From contig JBJHBW010000005.1 of assembly GCA_050485685.1 (NCBI GenBank), positions 1 to 64,000 of the forward strand: 64,000 bases of DNA, written 5' to 3'. The notes below the pieces were generated by a model. That model saw nothing but the letters and a program-made list of their open reading frames with translations, was not told the origin of the DNA and ran no database searches. Of the stretch, positions 51,136 to 60,130 are shown piece by piece. Positions within the stretch are counted from its first letter, which is position 1, and every line of letters begins with the position of its first letter. The translations under genes were made by a program, and so were the position numbers. Source of the stretch: JBJHBP01 sp050485685 (lineage in GTDB: Bacteria > Pseudomonadota > Gammaproteobacteria > Steroidobacterales > Rariloculaceae).

Positions 51136-51657
51136 ATGGATTCCCGGAAACGAGCTGCACTTCTTTCCGGTGTCACGCGCACATTGCTCAAGCGCTGGCT
51201 GCTCCTTTATCTGTTGTGGCTGGTCATCAGCGCAGCTGACGCTCGTGCGCTGATTGCGGGCATGGTCGTGGCTGGCGCAGGGGCATGGCTAAGCATCCGG
51301 CTGTTGCCATCCGGCGAGTCGCGATTACGGTTGTGGCCTGTAATACGCCTCATGCCCGCATTTGCGTGGCGATCTCTGCTCGGCGGGATGGACGTCGCCT
51401 GGCGCGCACTGCACCCGCGCATGCCGCTGGTACCCGGCTGGATGGTGTACCGCACGAGGCTGCCACGTGGCGCCGCGCGGGTGACGCTGGGCAACGAGAT
51501 CAGCCTGACCCCTGGAACGCTTGCCGCCGGTGGGCACGAAGAAGACCTGTATGTTCATTATCTGGACAGCGAGCAGCCCGTTGCCACAATGATCGCGCGA
51601 GAAGAGCATCGCGTGGCTGCGTGTATCAGGATCGCGCCCGACGATACAGATGAGTGA
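51136..51657 (+). CDS. mrpE: Mrp-type Na+/H+ antiporter subunit E
   Basis: First gene of a seven-gene cation/proton antiporter operon. The 173-residue protein has N-terminal hydrophobic helices and the family segment LGNEISLTPGTLAAGG with VHYLDSEQP after it, as in MnhE/MrpE. It is needed for complex assembly in other Mrp systems. The 3' end overlaps mrpF by 8 bp. Confidence 0.9.
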   Translation: MDSRKRAALLSGVTRTLLKRWLLLYLLWLVISAADARALIAGMVVAGAGAWLSIRLLPSGESRLRLWPVIRLMPAFAWRSLLGGMDVAWRALHPRMPLVPGWMVYRTRLPRGAARVTLGNEISLTPGTLAAGGHEEDLYVHYLDSEQPVATMIAREEHRVAACIRIAPDDTDE

Positions 51658-51937
51658 ACTGCTGTTGATTCAGGCGACCGTGGTGCTGCTGGCCGTGGCC
51701 GGCAGCCTGATACGGATCCTGCTTGGCCCGCGTCCCGCGGATCGCATGATGGGCGCACAGCTGGCGGGAACCGGCGGCATTGCGGTGCTGATGCTGTTGT
51801 CGATCGCGACCGGGTCGCCAGCGGTCATCGATGTTGCCCTGGTTCTGGCTCTGCTTGCTGCGTTTGCCAGTGTTGCATTCGTCAAGGCGCAGACTCGCGA
51901 CGGTGCCGGTGACCCCGAAGAGCAGCCACCCTCATGA
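51650..51937 (+). CDS. mrpF: Mrp-type Na+/H+ antiporter subunit F
   Basis: A 95-residue membrane protein of three predicted helices. RILLGPRPADRMMGAQLAGTGG is the MrpF signature. It overlaps mrpE and mrpG at its ends (8 and 4 bp), supporting translational coupling through the operon. Confidence 0.92.
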   Translation: MSELLLIQATVVLLAVAGSLIRILLGPRPADRMMGAQLAGTGGIAVLMLLSIATGSPAVIDVALVLALLAAFASVAFVKAQTRDGAGDPEEQPPS

Positions 51938-52254
51938 ACATCAGCGACGTGCTGACCGCGGTGCTGACGACGACCGGTGTGGTGTTCTTCATCGCCGGCA
52001 CGGTAGGACTGCTGCGTTTCCCCGATGTTTATTGCCGCCTGCACGCGCTGACCAAGGCGGACAACCTCGGCCTTGGCCTGATCGCGGTCGGTCTGATGTT
52101 TCAGGCTGACGGTGCAGGTTCGGCGGCGCGGCTCGGACTGGTCTGGCTGCTGGCGATTCTGGCGGCGGCCACGACCGCGCAGCTGATTGCCCGATCGGCG
52201 TTGACCGAAAGGCCTGGTGAGCTGAAGCGGTCGGCATCCGTGGACTGGTACTGA
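51934..52254 (+). CDS. mrpG: Mrp-type Na+/H+ antiporter subunit G
   Basis: A 106-residue membrane protein with GLLRFPDVYCRLHALTKADNLG, the conserved MrpG/MnhG segment including the RLHA run. It overlaps mrpF by ATGA and the next gene by TGATG. Confidence 0.93.
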   Translation: MNISDVLTAVLTTTGVVFFIAGTVGLLRFPDVYCRLHALTKADNLGLGLIAVGLMFQADGAGSAARLGLVWLLAILAAATTAQLIARSALTERPGELKRSASVDWY

Positions 52255-53192
52255 TGGCTTCGCTGGTATTTGATATCACGCTGGGCGTTCTGATTGTTGC
52301 GGTGGCGCTGGCCGCGATGCTGGTGCGTGATCTGCTCACGGCCATCGTGCTGTTCATTGTTTATGGACTGCTGATCGCATTGGCCTGGGTGCGACTGGAT
52401 GCGCTGGATGTGGCGCTGGCGGAAGCTGCTATCGGGGCGGGCCTTACGGGCATACTGCTGGTCGGTGCTGCCGGTCGGCTGCGCAAGGCCGGCCGAAGCA
52501 GACAGCGGCGTCCGTCGCCGTTGCCATTGCCATTGCCATTGCCGTTTCTTATCGCGGTGGTGACCTGTATCGCACTGGGGTTTCTGACGTTGTCACTGCT
52601 GCGTCACGCACCGGCGCAGGTGGTCGCCGTGGTGCCGGAACTTGCCGCAACCGGCGTCAGCAATCCGGTGACGGCCGTGCTGATGAATTTTCGTGGCTTC
52701 GACACACTGCTTGAGGTGGTGGTGCTGGTAGTGGCCCTGATCGGTGTGTGGTCGCTTACACCCGACCGGAGATGGGGCGGAGTGCCGGGGCCGCTGCACC
52801 GGGCGCAGCCGCGGGGGGTGCTCGTGTATTTCGGTCAGCTTCTGCCGCTGGCAGGTTTCGTTGTCGCCGCGCACCTGCTGTGGTCCGGAAGTGCCGGTCA
52901 CGGCGGTGCGTTTCAGGCGGGCACGGTGCTGGCCGCTGTGTGGTTACTGGCTGCGATGGCGGGACTGGTACGGGCGTGGCCTGTTGCCAGCGCAAGATTG
53001 CGCATGCTGGTGATATTCGGGCCTGCGTGCTTTGCCGTGTTCGGTGTCTATGGTGCGCTGCACGGTACGTTTCTCGCCTATCCGGACTTCGCACCCGGTC
53101 TGTGGTTGATGACGCTGGAACTGGTGCTGGCCGTATCGATCGCCGCAGTACTGAGCCTCGTCGTGCTGGGCGTGCCGAGGCATGCGCCATGA
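52254..53192 (+). CDS. mrpB: MrpA C-terminal (MbhD-like) domain fused to MrpB
   Basis: A 312-residue membrane protein with two modules. Residues 1-75 match the DUF4040/MbhD segment (LVRDLLTAIVLFIVYGLLIALAWVRLDALDVALAEAAIGAG) that ends MrpA in classical systems. Residues about 130-310 match MrpB (NPVTAVLMNFRGFDTLLEVVVL, then GHGGAFQAGTVLAA). An intervening linker is Arg-rich and then PLPLPLPLP, encoded by TTGCCA repeats. The fusion shows that MrpA is split here: its antiporter half seems to be the last gene of the operon. Confidence 0.88.
   Translation: MASLVFDITLGVLIVAVALAAMLVRDLLTAIVLFIVYGLLIALAWVRLDALDVALAEAAIGAGLTGILLVGAAGRLRKAGRSRQRRPSPLPLPLPLPFLIAVVTCIALGFLTLSLLRHAPAQVVAVVPELAATGVSNPVTAVLMNFRGFDTLLEVVVLVVALIGVWSLTPDRRWGGVPGPLHRAQPRGVLVYFGQLLPLAGFVVAAHLLWSGSAGHGGAFQAGTVLAAVWLLAAMAGLVRAWPVASARLRMLVIFGPACFAVFGVYGALHGTFLAYPDFAPGLWLMTLELVLAVSIAAVLSLVVLGVPRHAP
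52521..52544 (+). repeat. Four TTGCCA-type hexanucleotide repeats
   Basis: TTGCCA occurs three times followed by TTGCCG, encoding an alternating Leu-Pro tract in the linker of the MrpA/B fusion. In-frame length variation is possible. Confidence 0.9.
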
Positions 53193-53563
53193 GCAGCCTC
53201 AGCGTATTTGCACTGTGCGGCATGCTGCTGATCGGCGTAGGTGCGTTCGGATTGCTGTCACATCCGCAGTTACTGCGGTGCGTACTCGCGTTCAATGTTG
53301 TCGGCAGCGGCGTGTTTCTGGCTTTCGGCGCGCTCAGCGCGCGCATGACGCCGCACACGGCCGAGACGGCGCTACAGGCATCCTCTGCAGTCGTGACCGG
53401 GCAGGGCGCGGATTTCGTCCCGCAGGCCATGGTGATCACGGGCATCGTGGTGTCGCTGGCCGCAACTGCACTGGCAGTCACGCTGATTACCCGACTGTTC
53501 GATGAGACCGGCGACGATCGTCTGCCGGGTGATGAATCGGATTCTCATGCCGGGCATGACTGA
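53189..53563 (+). CDS. mrpC: Mrp-type Na+/H+ antiporter subunit C (NuoK-like)
   Basis: A 124-residue, three-helix protein homologous to NuoK: GAFGLLSHPQLLRCVLAFNVVGSGVFLAFGA, with ADFVPQAMVITGIVVSLAATALAV, as in MrpC. The frame is open far upstream, but similarity begins at ATG 53189, which overlaps the previous stop (ATGA). The 3' end overlaps mrpD. Confidence 0.92.
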   Translation: MSSLSVFALCGMLLIGVGAFGLLSHPQLLRCVLAFNVVGSGVFLAFGALSARMTPHTAETALQASSAVVTGQGADFVPQAMVITGIVVSLAATALAVTLITRLFDETGDDRLPGDESDSHAGHD

Positions 53564-55064
53564 CTGGGCAGGGATGCCCTGGCCCGCGCTCCTGGTCGTC
53601 GTTCCGCTTCTTGCGGGTCTGGTCTCTGTGGTTGCTGGTGAGCGAAGTGCATGGCTGGGGCCTGCAGTCACAGGGCTGACCGGTGTCGTGGCAATCGTGG
53701 CCGTTGTCGTCTTGCTGACTGTCGGTCCGACAGCCCACGCAGCAGGGGGGTGGACGGCGCCGCTGGGCATTCAGCTGCATATCGACGGCCTTTCGGCCGG
53801 ATTTCTGCTGGTGACCGTGGTGGTTGCGGGCAGCGTAAGTCTGATTGCGCCAGGCTTCCTGACCGCGGGGAGCGGGATGTCGCAGCGTCAGGCGGCTGCG
53901 TTCTGGCCGCTGCTCTTCCTGATGTGGGCATCGCTGAATGCATTGTTTGTCAGCGCTGACCTGTTCAATGTGTTCGTAACGCTGGAGATGCTCACGCTGA
54001 GCGCGGTGGCCATGGTCGCGCTGGGAGGCGGGGCCGCATCGCTGGCTGCTGCGATGCGCTATCTGCTGTTTGCGATGGCTGGAGCGCTGGCGTTCCTGCT
54101 GGCGGTGATGTTGCTGTATGTCGGCACGGGAACTGTCGATTTCGCGCTGCTTGGCGAGGCAGTCGTACCGTTCAGTGTTCAGCTCGCCGCGGGAGGTCTG
54201 CTGACGGTTGGCCTGCTCGCGAAGACGGCGCTGTTCCCGCTGCATGTCTGGCTGGCGCCGGCGCATTCCGTTGCGCCATCGCCAGCCAGTGCGATGCTGT
54301 CAGCTCTGGTCGTCAAGGCTTCCCTGTATGTGCTGATCCGCTTCTGGTTCGACGTGATGCCGGCCGGTGGAGGTGTGGCCTTCGGGCAGCTGCTGGGCGT
54401 GCTCGCGGCGGCGGCGATCGTGTACGGCGGGCTGCGTGCCCTGCATGCAATGCGACTGAAACTGCTGGTGGCCTGGTCCACAGTGGCGCAGCTGGGTTAT
54501 GCGTTTCTGCTGTTTCCCCTGGCAATGAACCCGGTCGCGGCAGGGCAGCTTTCGTCCGGCTGGAGCGGTGGCGTGCTGCACGCATTGGCGCACGCGCCTG
54601 CCAAGGCTGCGATGTTTCTGGCGGCGGGTCTGATGATGCGCGCGCATGGCACGGACAGGCTGGACGCACTGGCCGGTACCGCGAGGTCGCTGCCGATCGT
54701 AACACTGGCGTTCTCGCTCGCGGCATTGTCATTGATGGGGTTGCCGCCGGGCGGCGGGTACGCGGCGAAAGTCCTGTTACTGAACGCGACGCTGACGACC
54801 GGACAGTGGTGGTGGGCCCTGGTGCTGGTGAGCGGCAGTGTGCTGGCGTGCGCGTATCTCGTTCGCGCGCTGCTGGTGCTGTATCGCACCGATGCCACAG
54901 CGGTGAATGGAACAAGTACGCCGCCGACAACCCGGGCAGGTATCGGCGAACAGCTGATCGTGCTCCTGCTTGCCGTCATGGCGGTTACCTCAGGAGTGCT
55001 GGCGCGGTGGCCGCTGGAACTGATTTCGGCTGGGCGCTCCCTGGGTCCAGGAGTGCTTCCATGA
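53556..55064 (+). CDS. mrpD: Mrp-type Na+/H+ antiporter subunit D (NuoN/L/M-like)
   Basis: Proton-conducting transporter of about 502 residues and many transmembrane helices. Family hallmarks include ADLFNVFVTLEMLTLSAV with its conserved glutamate, LLAKTALFPLHVWLAPAHSVAPSPASAMLSALVVKASLY with the key lysine, and WSTVAQLGYAFLLFPLAM. The start is uncertain: 53556 overlaps the mrpC stop by 8 bp; 53532 and 53502 are alternatives. The 3' end overlaps the last gene by 4 bp. Confidence 0.92.
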   Translation: MTDWAGMPWPALLVVVPLLAGLVSVVAGERSAWLGPAVTGLTGVVAIVAVVVLLTVGPTAHAAGGWTAPLGIQLHIDGLSAGFLLVTVVVAGSVSLIAPGFLTAGSGMSQRQAAAFWPLLFLMWASLNALFVSADLFNVFVTLEMLTLSAVAMVALGGGAASLAAAMRYLLFAMAGALAFLLAVMLLYVGTGTVDFALLGEAVVPFSVQLAAGGLLTVGLLAKTALFPLHVWLAPAHSVAPSPASAMLSALVVKASLYVLIRFWFDVMPAGGGVAFGQLLGVLAAAAIVYGGLRALHAMRLKLLVAWSTVAQLGYAFLLFPLAMNPVAAGQLSSGWSGGVLHALAHAPAKAAMFLAAGLMMRAHGTDRLDALAGTARSLPIVTLAFSLAALSLMGLPPGGGYAAKVLLLNATLTTGQWWWALVLVSGSVLACAYLVRALLVLYRTDATAVNGTSTPPTTRAGIGEQLIVLLLAVMAVTSGVLARWPLELISAGRSLGPGVLP

Positions 55065-56695
55065 CGAGTCAGGGCGCGATCGCAATGCTGCTGACGGCTG
55101 CCATTGCGGTGCCGCTGTTGCTGGCAATGATCGCGCCGATTCTGTCCAGACCGCTTCGACTTCTGTCTTGGGCTGCAGTACCGGCACTGGTGGCAGCCGT
55201 TGCTGTGCCGCAGGTCGAGCTGTTCCCGGTGCCGCTGGCACCCGTTCCATTGTCCTTGCATTTGGATGGCACCGGTCGGCTGTTCATGGCTGGCGGCGCG
55301 TTATTGTGGCTGTTGGCCGGTGCGTATGCCCGCGCTTACTTCTCTGACCGCTCATCCATGCGCCTGTTCTGCGCCGCCTGGTTGCTGACACTGGCGGGTA
55401 CGCTGGGCACGTTCATCGCCGCCGATGTGGTCACCTTCTATATCGCATTCTCGCTGATGTCGCTGTCGGCATGGGTGCTCGTGACCCACGATAAGACCGC
55501 GGCTGCCTTGAGTGCCGGTCAGGTATACATCGTGCTGGCTGTGGCCGGCGAGCTGGTGCTGCTGGTCGCCCTTGCGATAGCGGCTGCACAGGCGCAAAGC
55601 CTGATGCTCGCAGACGTGCGCCTTGCGATTGTGAATTCAGCCGCAGGAGACATTATCGTTGCCGGCCTTATCATCGGCTTTGCGATCAAGGCCGGGCTCG
55701 CGCCGCTGCACGTATGGCTGCCCTTGGCGCACCCGGTTGCACCAGCGCCAGCTTCGGCTGTGCTGAGTGGCATCATCGTCAAGGCCGGCATCGTCGGTCT
55801 GCTGCGTCTGGTGCCGTTCGACGCGGTGGCAGGTCTCTGGACGCCGTTTCTTATTGCGATCGGTCTCGCCGGTCTGTTCGGCGCGGCCGCGATCGGTTTT
55901 CTGCAGCACAGTCCAAAACGTCTGCTGGCGTACTCGACGATCAGTCAGGCGGGTCTGGTACTGGTCTTGATTGTGGCAGGCAGTCAGGGTGCCGCTGCGC
56001 AGCAGGTAGCAGGTGCTGCGTACCTGTATGCGATGACTGAGGGTCTGGCGAAAGGGGCATTGTTTCTGGCGGTGGGCGTCGCTGTGCTGCATGGTCAGCG
56101 TGTGCGCGTTCTGCTGCTGGCGGTGTCGCTGCTGCTCGGCCTGTCTGTGGCGGGCTTGCCGCTGACAGGCGGCGGGATCAGCAAGCTGGCGGCAAAAGAG
56201 CTGCTGGACCATCACTGGCTGAGCTGGTTCATTCCGTTGTCGTCCGTCACTACCGGCCTGCTCATGCTTCGCTTTGTCGACAGGTTGTCAGCGACGCAAA
56301 GTGATGGAGAATCGCGGTCGGGGTTGGCGGGTCTGGTGGCGCCATGGCTGTTGCTGGCGGTGGCTGCGACAGGGCTGCCCTGGCTGTTTTCGCAGGTGTT
56401 CGCCGGGCAGCTTTTTTCGCTGTCCCAGGCGCTGTCACTGCCCGCGTTGTGGTCAGGCCTTTGGCCCGTGCTGCTGGCCGGCGTCATCTATCCCCTGGCG
56501 CGGCACGTTGCTAAGGATTCGACGGCACGAGAGACCGACAGGCGTGATCCGTGGGGCGCCATGGCCGAAAGCATGCTCGACGCGGTGATGCGAGTCGATC
56601 GGCTGGAGGCATTGGAGCAGAGGTTACTTCGCTGGAGTGTCTCAGGGCCTGTCATCCTGGTGGTGACGGCAGCGCTTGTCCTCAGCCTCTGGTAG
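55061..56695 (+). CDS. mrpA: Second antiporter-like subunit (MrpA N-terminal half or MrpD paralogue)
   Basis: A 544-residue NuoL/N-like membrane protein, last in the Mrp operon. It has FYIAFSLMSLSAWVLVTHDK, IKAGLAPLHVWLPLAHPVAPAPASAVLSGIIVKAGIVGLLR and LLAYSTISQAGLVLVLIVAG, matching the proton-channel core. It lacks the C-terminal MbhD/E region of full MrpA, which instead is fused to MrpB four genes earlier. I therefore regard it as the antiporter half of a split MrpA, although an MrpD paralogue is possible. ATG 55061 has AGGAG 8 nt upstream. Confidence 0.88.
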   Translation: MTSQGAIAMLLTAAIAVPLLLAMIAPILSRPLRLLSWAAVPALVAAVAVPQVELFPVPLAPVPLSLHLDGTGRLFMAGGALLWLLAGAYARAYFSDRSSMRLFCAAWLLTLAGTLGTFIAADVVTFYIAFSLMSLSAWVLVTHDKTAAALSAGQVYIVLAVAGELVLLVALAIAAAQAQSLMLADVRLAIVNSAAGDIIVAGLIIGFAIKAGLAPLHVWLPLAHPVAPAPASAVLSGIIVKAGIVGLLRLVPFDAVAGLWTPFLIAIGLAGLFGAAAIGFLQHSPKRLLAYSTISQAGLVLVLIVAGSQGAAAQQVAGAAYLYAMTEGLAKGALFLAVGVAVLHGQRVRVLLLAVSLLLGLSVAGLPLTGGGISKLAAKELLDHHWLSWFIPLSSVTTGLLMLRFVDRLSATQSDGESRSGLAGLVAPWLLLAVAATGLPWLFSQVFAGQLFSLSQALSLPALWSGLWPVLLAGVIYPLARHVAKDSTARETDRRDPWGAMAESMLDAVMRVDRLEALEQRLLRWSVSGPVILVVTAALVLSLW

Positions 56696-56781
56696 GGGCT
56701 TCTCCTTCTGCTGGCGGGCTGGCGGACCGGGGAGTAAAGTCGCCCGTACGGCCACGAAGATGGCCACAGGGGGAGAGTGAC

Positions 56782-57861
56782 ATGCAGCGCATCTTACTGG
56801 TGGCGTTCGTCGCCGTGTCAGCGTGCTGTGCAGCGGGCATTGTGTTCGCTCACCATTCGGTGGCCGCTGAATTCGATCGCACGCAGATTGGTGAACTGCG
56901 CGGCGAAATCACGCAGGTCTGGTTCACGAATCCGCATGTCCGCTATCGCCTGAGCGTGACAGACGAAAATGGCGCTGGCGAGGACTGGGAACTACAGGGC
57001 GGTAACGTGACGAATCTGCTGCGCATGAACTGGACTGCCGATTCCTTGCGCGTGGGCGATCGGGTGACCGTTACGGGCGAACTGGGTCGTGATGGTGCCC
57101 GCAAACTGAACATTCGCGAGTTGCAGACAGCGGACGGACGCGTACTGCCGCCACGTGACCGGGAACGCAGCGATCTCAACGTCGTCACCGCAAGTGCGGA
57201 GCTGGACTATGGCTATCGATCTGCCCTCAGGCCGCATGACATCACAGGGCCATGGCGCAATGACTACCGGTGGCGGGTGACGGTGAACGACCTGGAGCCG
57301 CAACCGCTGCCCTTTACCGCCGAGGGCCGGCAACGCTTTGATGCAACCGAAGCCTGGCAGGACTATGCACTGCGATGCGTGGCGCCGGGCCTGCCCCGCA
57401 TTTTCGGTGCGCCCTACAACATGGAGATCGTTGATGCCGGCAGCCACTACCTGATGGTGTTCATCGAGCACAACACGCCGCGCCGGATCTGGATGGATGG
57501 TCGACGTCCCGCGGCTGATGCGCCGCCGACGCCGATGGGATTCTCGGTCGGTCGCTGGGAAGACCGCACACTGGTGGTGGAAACCACGAATCTGTCACCG
57601 GGCTGGCTGGATGGCTCCGGCCTGCCCATGGCAGGCGAGGGCACACGCATTGTGGAGCGGTATGTGTTCAGCGATGACGGCCTGACCATGGAACGGATCA
57701 TGACCGTTTACGATCGCTACTACAGTGAGCCTGTTGTGCGCCGTCGCGGGTCGGCGCGCGGTGAGTATGTCGACCTGACCGAACAGCTTCCGTGTGACCC
57801 GGACAGTCACTATCGGGACCTGGCTGCGGGCGGGCGCCTGGAGGAGCACTTCGGGCGGTGA
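56782..57861 (+). CDS. DUF6152-like secreted protein
   Basis: An exported 359-residue protein: signal peptide LLVAFVAVSACCAAGIVFAHH, then HHSVAAEFDRTQIGELRGEITQVWFTNPHVRY, the DUF6152 opening of an OB-like beta domain (DRVTVTGELGRDGARKLNIRE). The C-terminal half (MGFSVGRWEDRTLVVETTNLSPGW) occurs in related proteins and is of unknown function. The frame is open upstream to 56551, but ATG 56782 has GGGGGAGAG before it. It begins a same-strand series leading to the flavocytochrome genes. Confidence 0.85.
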   Translation: MQRILLVAFVAVSACCAAGIVFAHHSVAAEFDRTQIGELRGEITQVWFTNPHVRYRLSVTDENGAGEDWELQGGNVTNLLRMNWTADSLRVGDRVTVTGELGRDGARKLNIRELQTADGRVLPPRDRERSDLNVVTASAELDYGYRSALRPHDITGPWRNDYRWRVTVNDLEPQPLPFTAEGRQRFDATEAWQDYALRCVAPGLPRIFGAPYNMEIVDAGSHYLMVFIEHNTPRRIWMDGRRPAADAPPTPMGFSVGRWEDRTLVVETTNLSPGWLDGSGLPMAGEGTRIVERYVFSDDGLTMERIMTVYDRYYSEPVVRRRGSARGEYVDLTEQLPCDPDSHYRDLAAGGRLEEHFGR

Positions 57862-57895
57862 AGGTGACGGTGACGGCTGGAGGGGGGCAGTTTCG

Positions 57896-58429
57896 ATGAG
57901 AAGGCGCACATTCATGGTTGCCGGGCTGGCAGCAACTGCGCTTGCACGCACGTCCCTTGCCGGTTTTACCGAAGCGTCGCCGGGTGATACGGATCGACCG
58001 ATGCCGCTGTTTCTGCTCGATCCTCGCGTTTTGCAGTCTCACGCGGCGGCAAGCGCAGCCCTGGCTGCCGGTGCCGACACATTCCTGCTGGAGCCGGACG
58101 TCACCGCTGTCTGGCAATACCTTGACGAAGCATGGCGCGAATCCGGCGGCGCGGCGCCATTCGCGGTCTGTGGCGTGACAGCCGGTAACGTTCTGTTCGT
58201 TATTGAACGGCTGGCGCGGGATTACGGGCTGCGCATGATCTACAGGAGGTTGCATACACAGGGCGAGCATGCGGACTGGGCCGGCCTCGGCCGTGGTCTT
58301 GTGAAGTCGGCTTTCGTCCCACGATCGGCGAGTGCGATAGTGACGACGCCCACGGAGCCTGACCCCGACGGCGCCACATTTTCGTCCTGGCTGCTTGCGC
58401 CGCTGTCAGGCCAGCCACACCGCGTGTGA
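57896..58429 (+). CDS. Tat-exported hypothetical protein
   Basis: A 177-residue protein with a twin-arginine leader (MRRRTFMVAGLAATALARTSLA) and no recognised domain; a LFVIERLARDYGLRMIYRRL helical stretch is visible. Tat export suggests a cofactor-bearing or folded protein, or travel with one. ATG has GGAGG upstream. It lies 34 bp after the DUF6152 gene and 48 bp before the flavoprotein gene, so it may assist the flavocytochrome; this is inference. Confidence 0.72.
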   Translation: MRRRTFMVAGLAATALARTSLAGFTEASPGDTDRPMPLFLLDPRVLQSHAAASAALAAGADTFLLEPDVTAVWQYLDEAWRESGGAAPFAVCGVTAGNVLFVIERLARDYGLRMIYRRLHTQGEHADWAGLGRGLVKSAFVPRSASAIVTTPTEPDPDGATFSSWLLAPLSGQPHRV

Positions 58430-58477
58430 ACTTCAAACCGACGCGTGAGACGTTGTTGAGACGATGGAGCAATAGAT

Positions 58478-60130
58478 ATGGCAGTCCTTCCGCCGGGCGT
58501 CAGCACTGAAGCCTTCGCTGACGCGTTACAGGAGTTCGAAAACGTTGTCGGCGACGACTGGGTCTTTACATCGGACGCCGACCTCGCGCTGTATCGCGAT
58601 CCGTATTCGGTGATGCGTGGCACGGAGCGCGAATCACTGGCGTCGGCCGCCGTTGCCCCCGATTCCGTCGAGCAGGTTCAGCAGATCGTGCGCATTGCGA
58701 ACCGCTATCGCACGCCTTTGTATCCGATTTCCACCGGTAAGAATTACGGCTACGGCGGCGCTGCGGCGAACCTCAGCGGCAGCGTGATCGTTGACCTCAA
58801 ACGCATGAACCGGATTCTGCGGGTGGACGACGAACGCAATTTCGTGCTGGTTGAGCCCGGCGTCAGCTATTTCGATCTGTATCGCTACATTCAGGAACGT
58901 GGGCTGAAGCTCTGGCTGGATCCCGCGGACGTAGGGTGGGGCGGACTGATCGGCAATGCGCTGGAACGCGGCATGGGCTACACGCTGCCATTCTTTCGCG
59001 ATCATGCCAATGCTGCATGCGGCGTCGAAGTGGTGCTGGCCAACGGCGATGTCATGCGCACCGGCATGGGCGCATTGCCCGCGGCCGACACCTGGCAGGA
59101 GTATCGCCACGGGTTTGGCCCGGATCCGGCCGGTCTCTTCTTTCAGGGCAACTTCGGCATTGTGACCAAGATGGGATTTCGGATGATGCCGCAGCCGGAG
59201 CACTATCGTACCGGGCTGGTCCGGGTGCCAAGACGACGTGACCTGATTCCGGCCGTCAACGTCGTCAACTATCTGTCGGATTCGAACATGCTGGGCGAAG
59301 TGTTCTACGAAAGCCCGCTGCGTGCGTTGCTGGACGATGACGGGTTCCGCGCCGCCGTGAACCGCCGTGGCGGTGCCGACGAGGCTGCGCTTGATCGCTT
59401 CGCGGCCGCAAGCGGCCTGCCGTCCTGGGATTTGGAGCTGCAGTTCTACGGGCCGCGCGCAACGTGCCTGGCCAACTGGGAATATGCGAAGGAGCGCGTC
59501 GCAGGAGAGATTCCGGGCGCCACGTTCGTCGAAGGCGAGAGTCTTGATGTGCCGCTGACTGAGTCCCAGTTGCTGAATCCGCAGCCCAATTTTCGCAACG
59601 GACTCTGGCATCGCAAGGCGAGTCAGGGCATACCTACACTTTCGACCTGGTCTCTGGTCAATACGCGTTCGCCACAGAATCCGCAGGGACAGACAGTCGC
59701 GCATGTCGGATTTTTTCCGCTGATTCCCCGCAGCGGCGAGGCGATATTCCGGGCGCAGCAGGTGTTCGGCGATGCATTCGCGGATCTCGGGCTGCCGCCA
59801 TTCAATGCCGCGTTGTCCACGCCGCTGGTCTGGACCATGTTTACCTATCAGATGTCGTTCCCGATGCCGAACGAGAACGCCGCCGCGCACCGTGCATTGC
59901 TGCATCTGATTACGGTTGCGGCCGAGAACGGCTTCGGTGACTATCGGGCGCCACCGATGCATCAGGATCATGTCGCGGACACGTATTCGTTTGGCGACCA
60001 CGCATTGCGTCGTTTCCTCGAACAGATCAAGGAAGCCACGGATCCCAACGGAATTCTGGCGCCGGGACGCGGCGGCATATGGCCCGGTGTGTACCGGCAG
60101 TATCGGTACGATTGGGACCAGCCGGTATGA
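58478..60130 (+). CDS. FAD-dependent oxidoreductase, 4-cresol dehydrogenase flavoprotein-like (PchF type)
   Basis: Vanillyl-alcohol-oxidase-family flavoenzyme of 550 residues. The FAD domain contains YPISTGKNYGYGGAAANLSGSVIVDLKRMNRIL and VEPGVSYFDLYRYI, and the cap ends with GFGDYRAPPMHQDHVADTYSFG and DPNGILAPGRGGIWP, close to PchF. The family hydroxylates or dehydrogenates para-alkylphenols. No Tat signal is seen. The cytochrome gene overlaps its stop, so a two-subunit enzyme is likely. I could not confirm the covalent FAD residue or the substrate. Confidence 0.9.
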   Translation: MAVLPPGVSTEAFADALQEFENVVGDDWVFTSDADLALYRDPYSVMRGTERESLASAAVAPDSVEQVQQIVRIANRYRTPLYPISTGKNYGYGGAAANLSGSVIVDLKRMNRILRVDDERNFVLVEPGVSYFDLYRYIQERGLKLWLDPADVGWGGLIGNALERGMGYTLPFFRDHANAACGVEVVLANGDVMRTGMGALPAADTWQEYRHGFGPDPAGLFFQGNFGIVTKMGFRMMPQPEHYRTGLVRVPRRRDLIPAVNVVNYLSDSNMLGEVFYESPLRALLDDDGFRAAVNRRGGADEAALDRFAAASGLPSWDLELQFYGPRATCLANWEYAKERVAGEIPGATFVEGESLDVPLTESQLLNPQPNFRNGLWHRKASQGIPTLSTWSLVNTRSPQNPQGQTVAHVGFFPLIPRSGEAIFRAQQVFGDAFADLGLPPFNAALSTPLVWTMFTYQMSFPMPNENAAAHRALLHLITVAAENGFGDYRAPPMHQDHVADTYSFGDHALRRFLEQIKEATDPNGILAPGRGGIWPGVYRQYRYDWDQPV

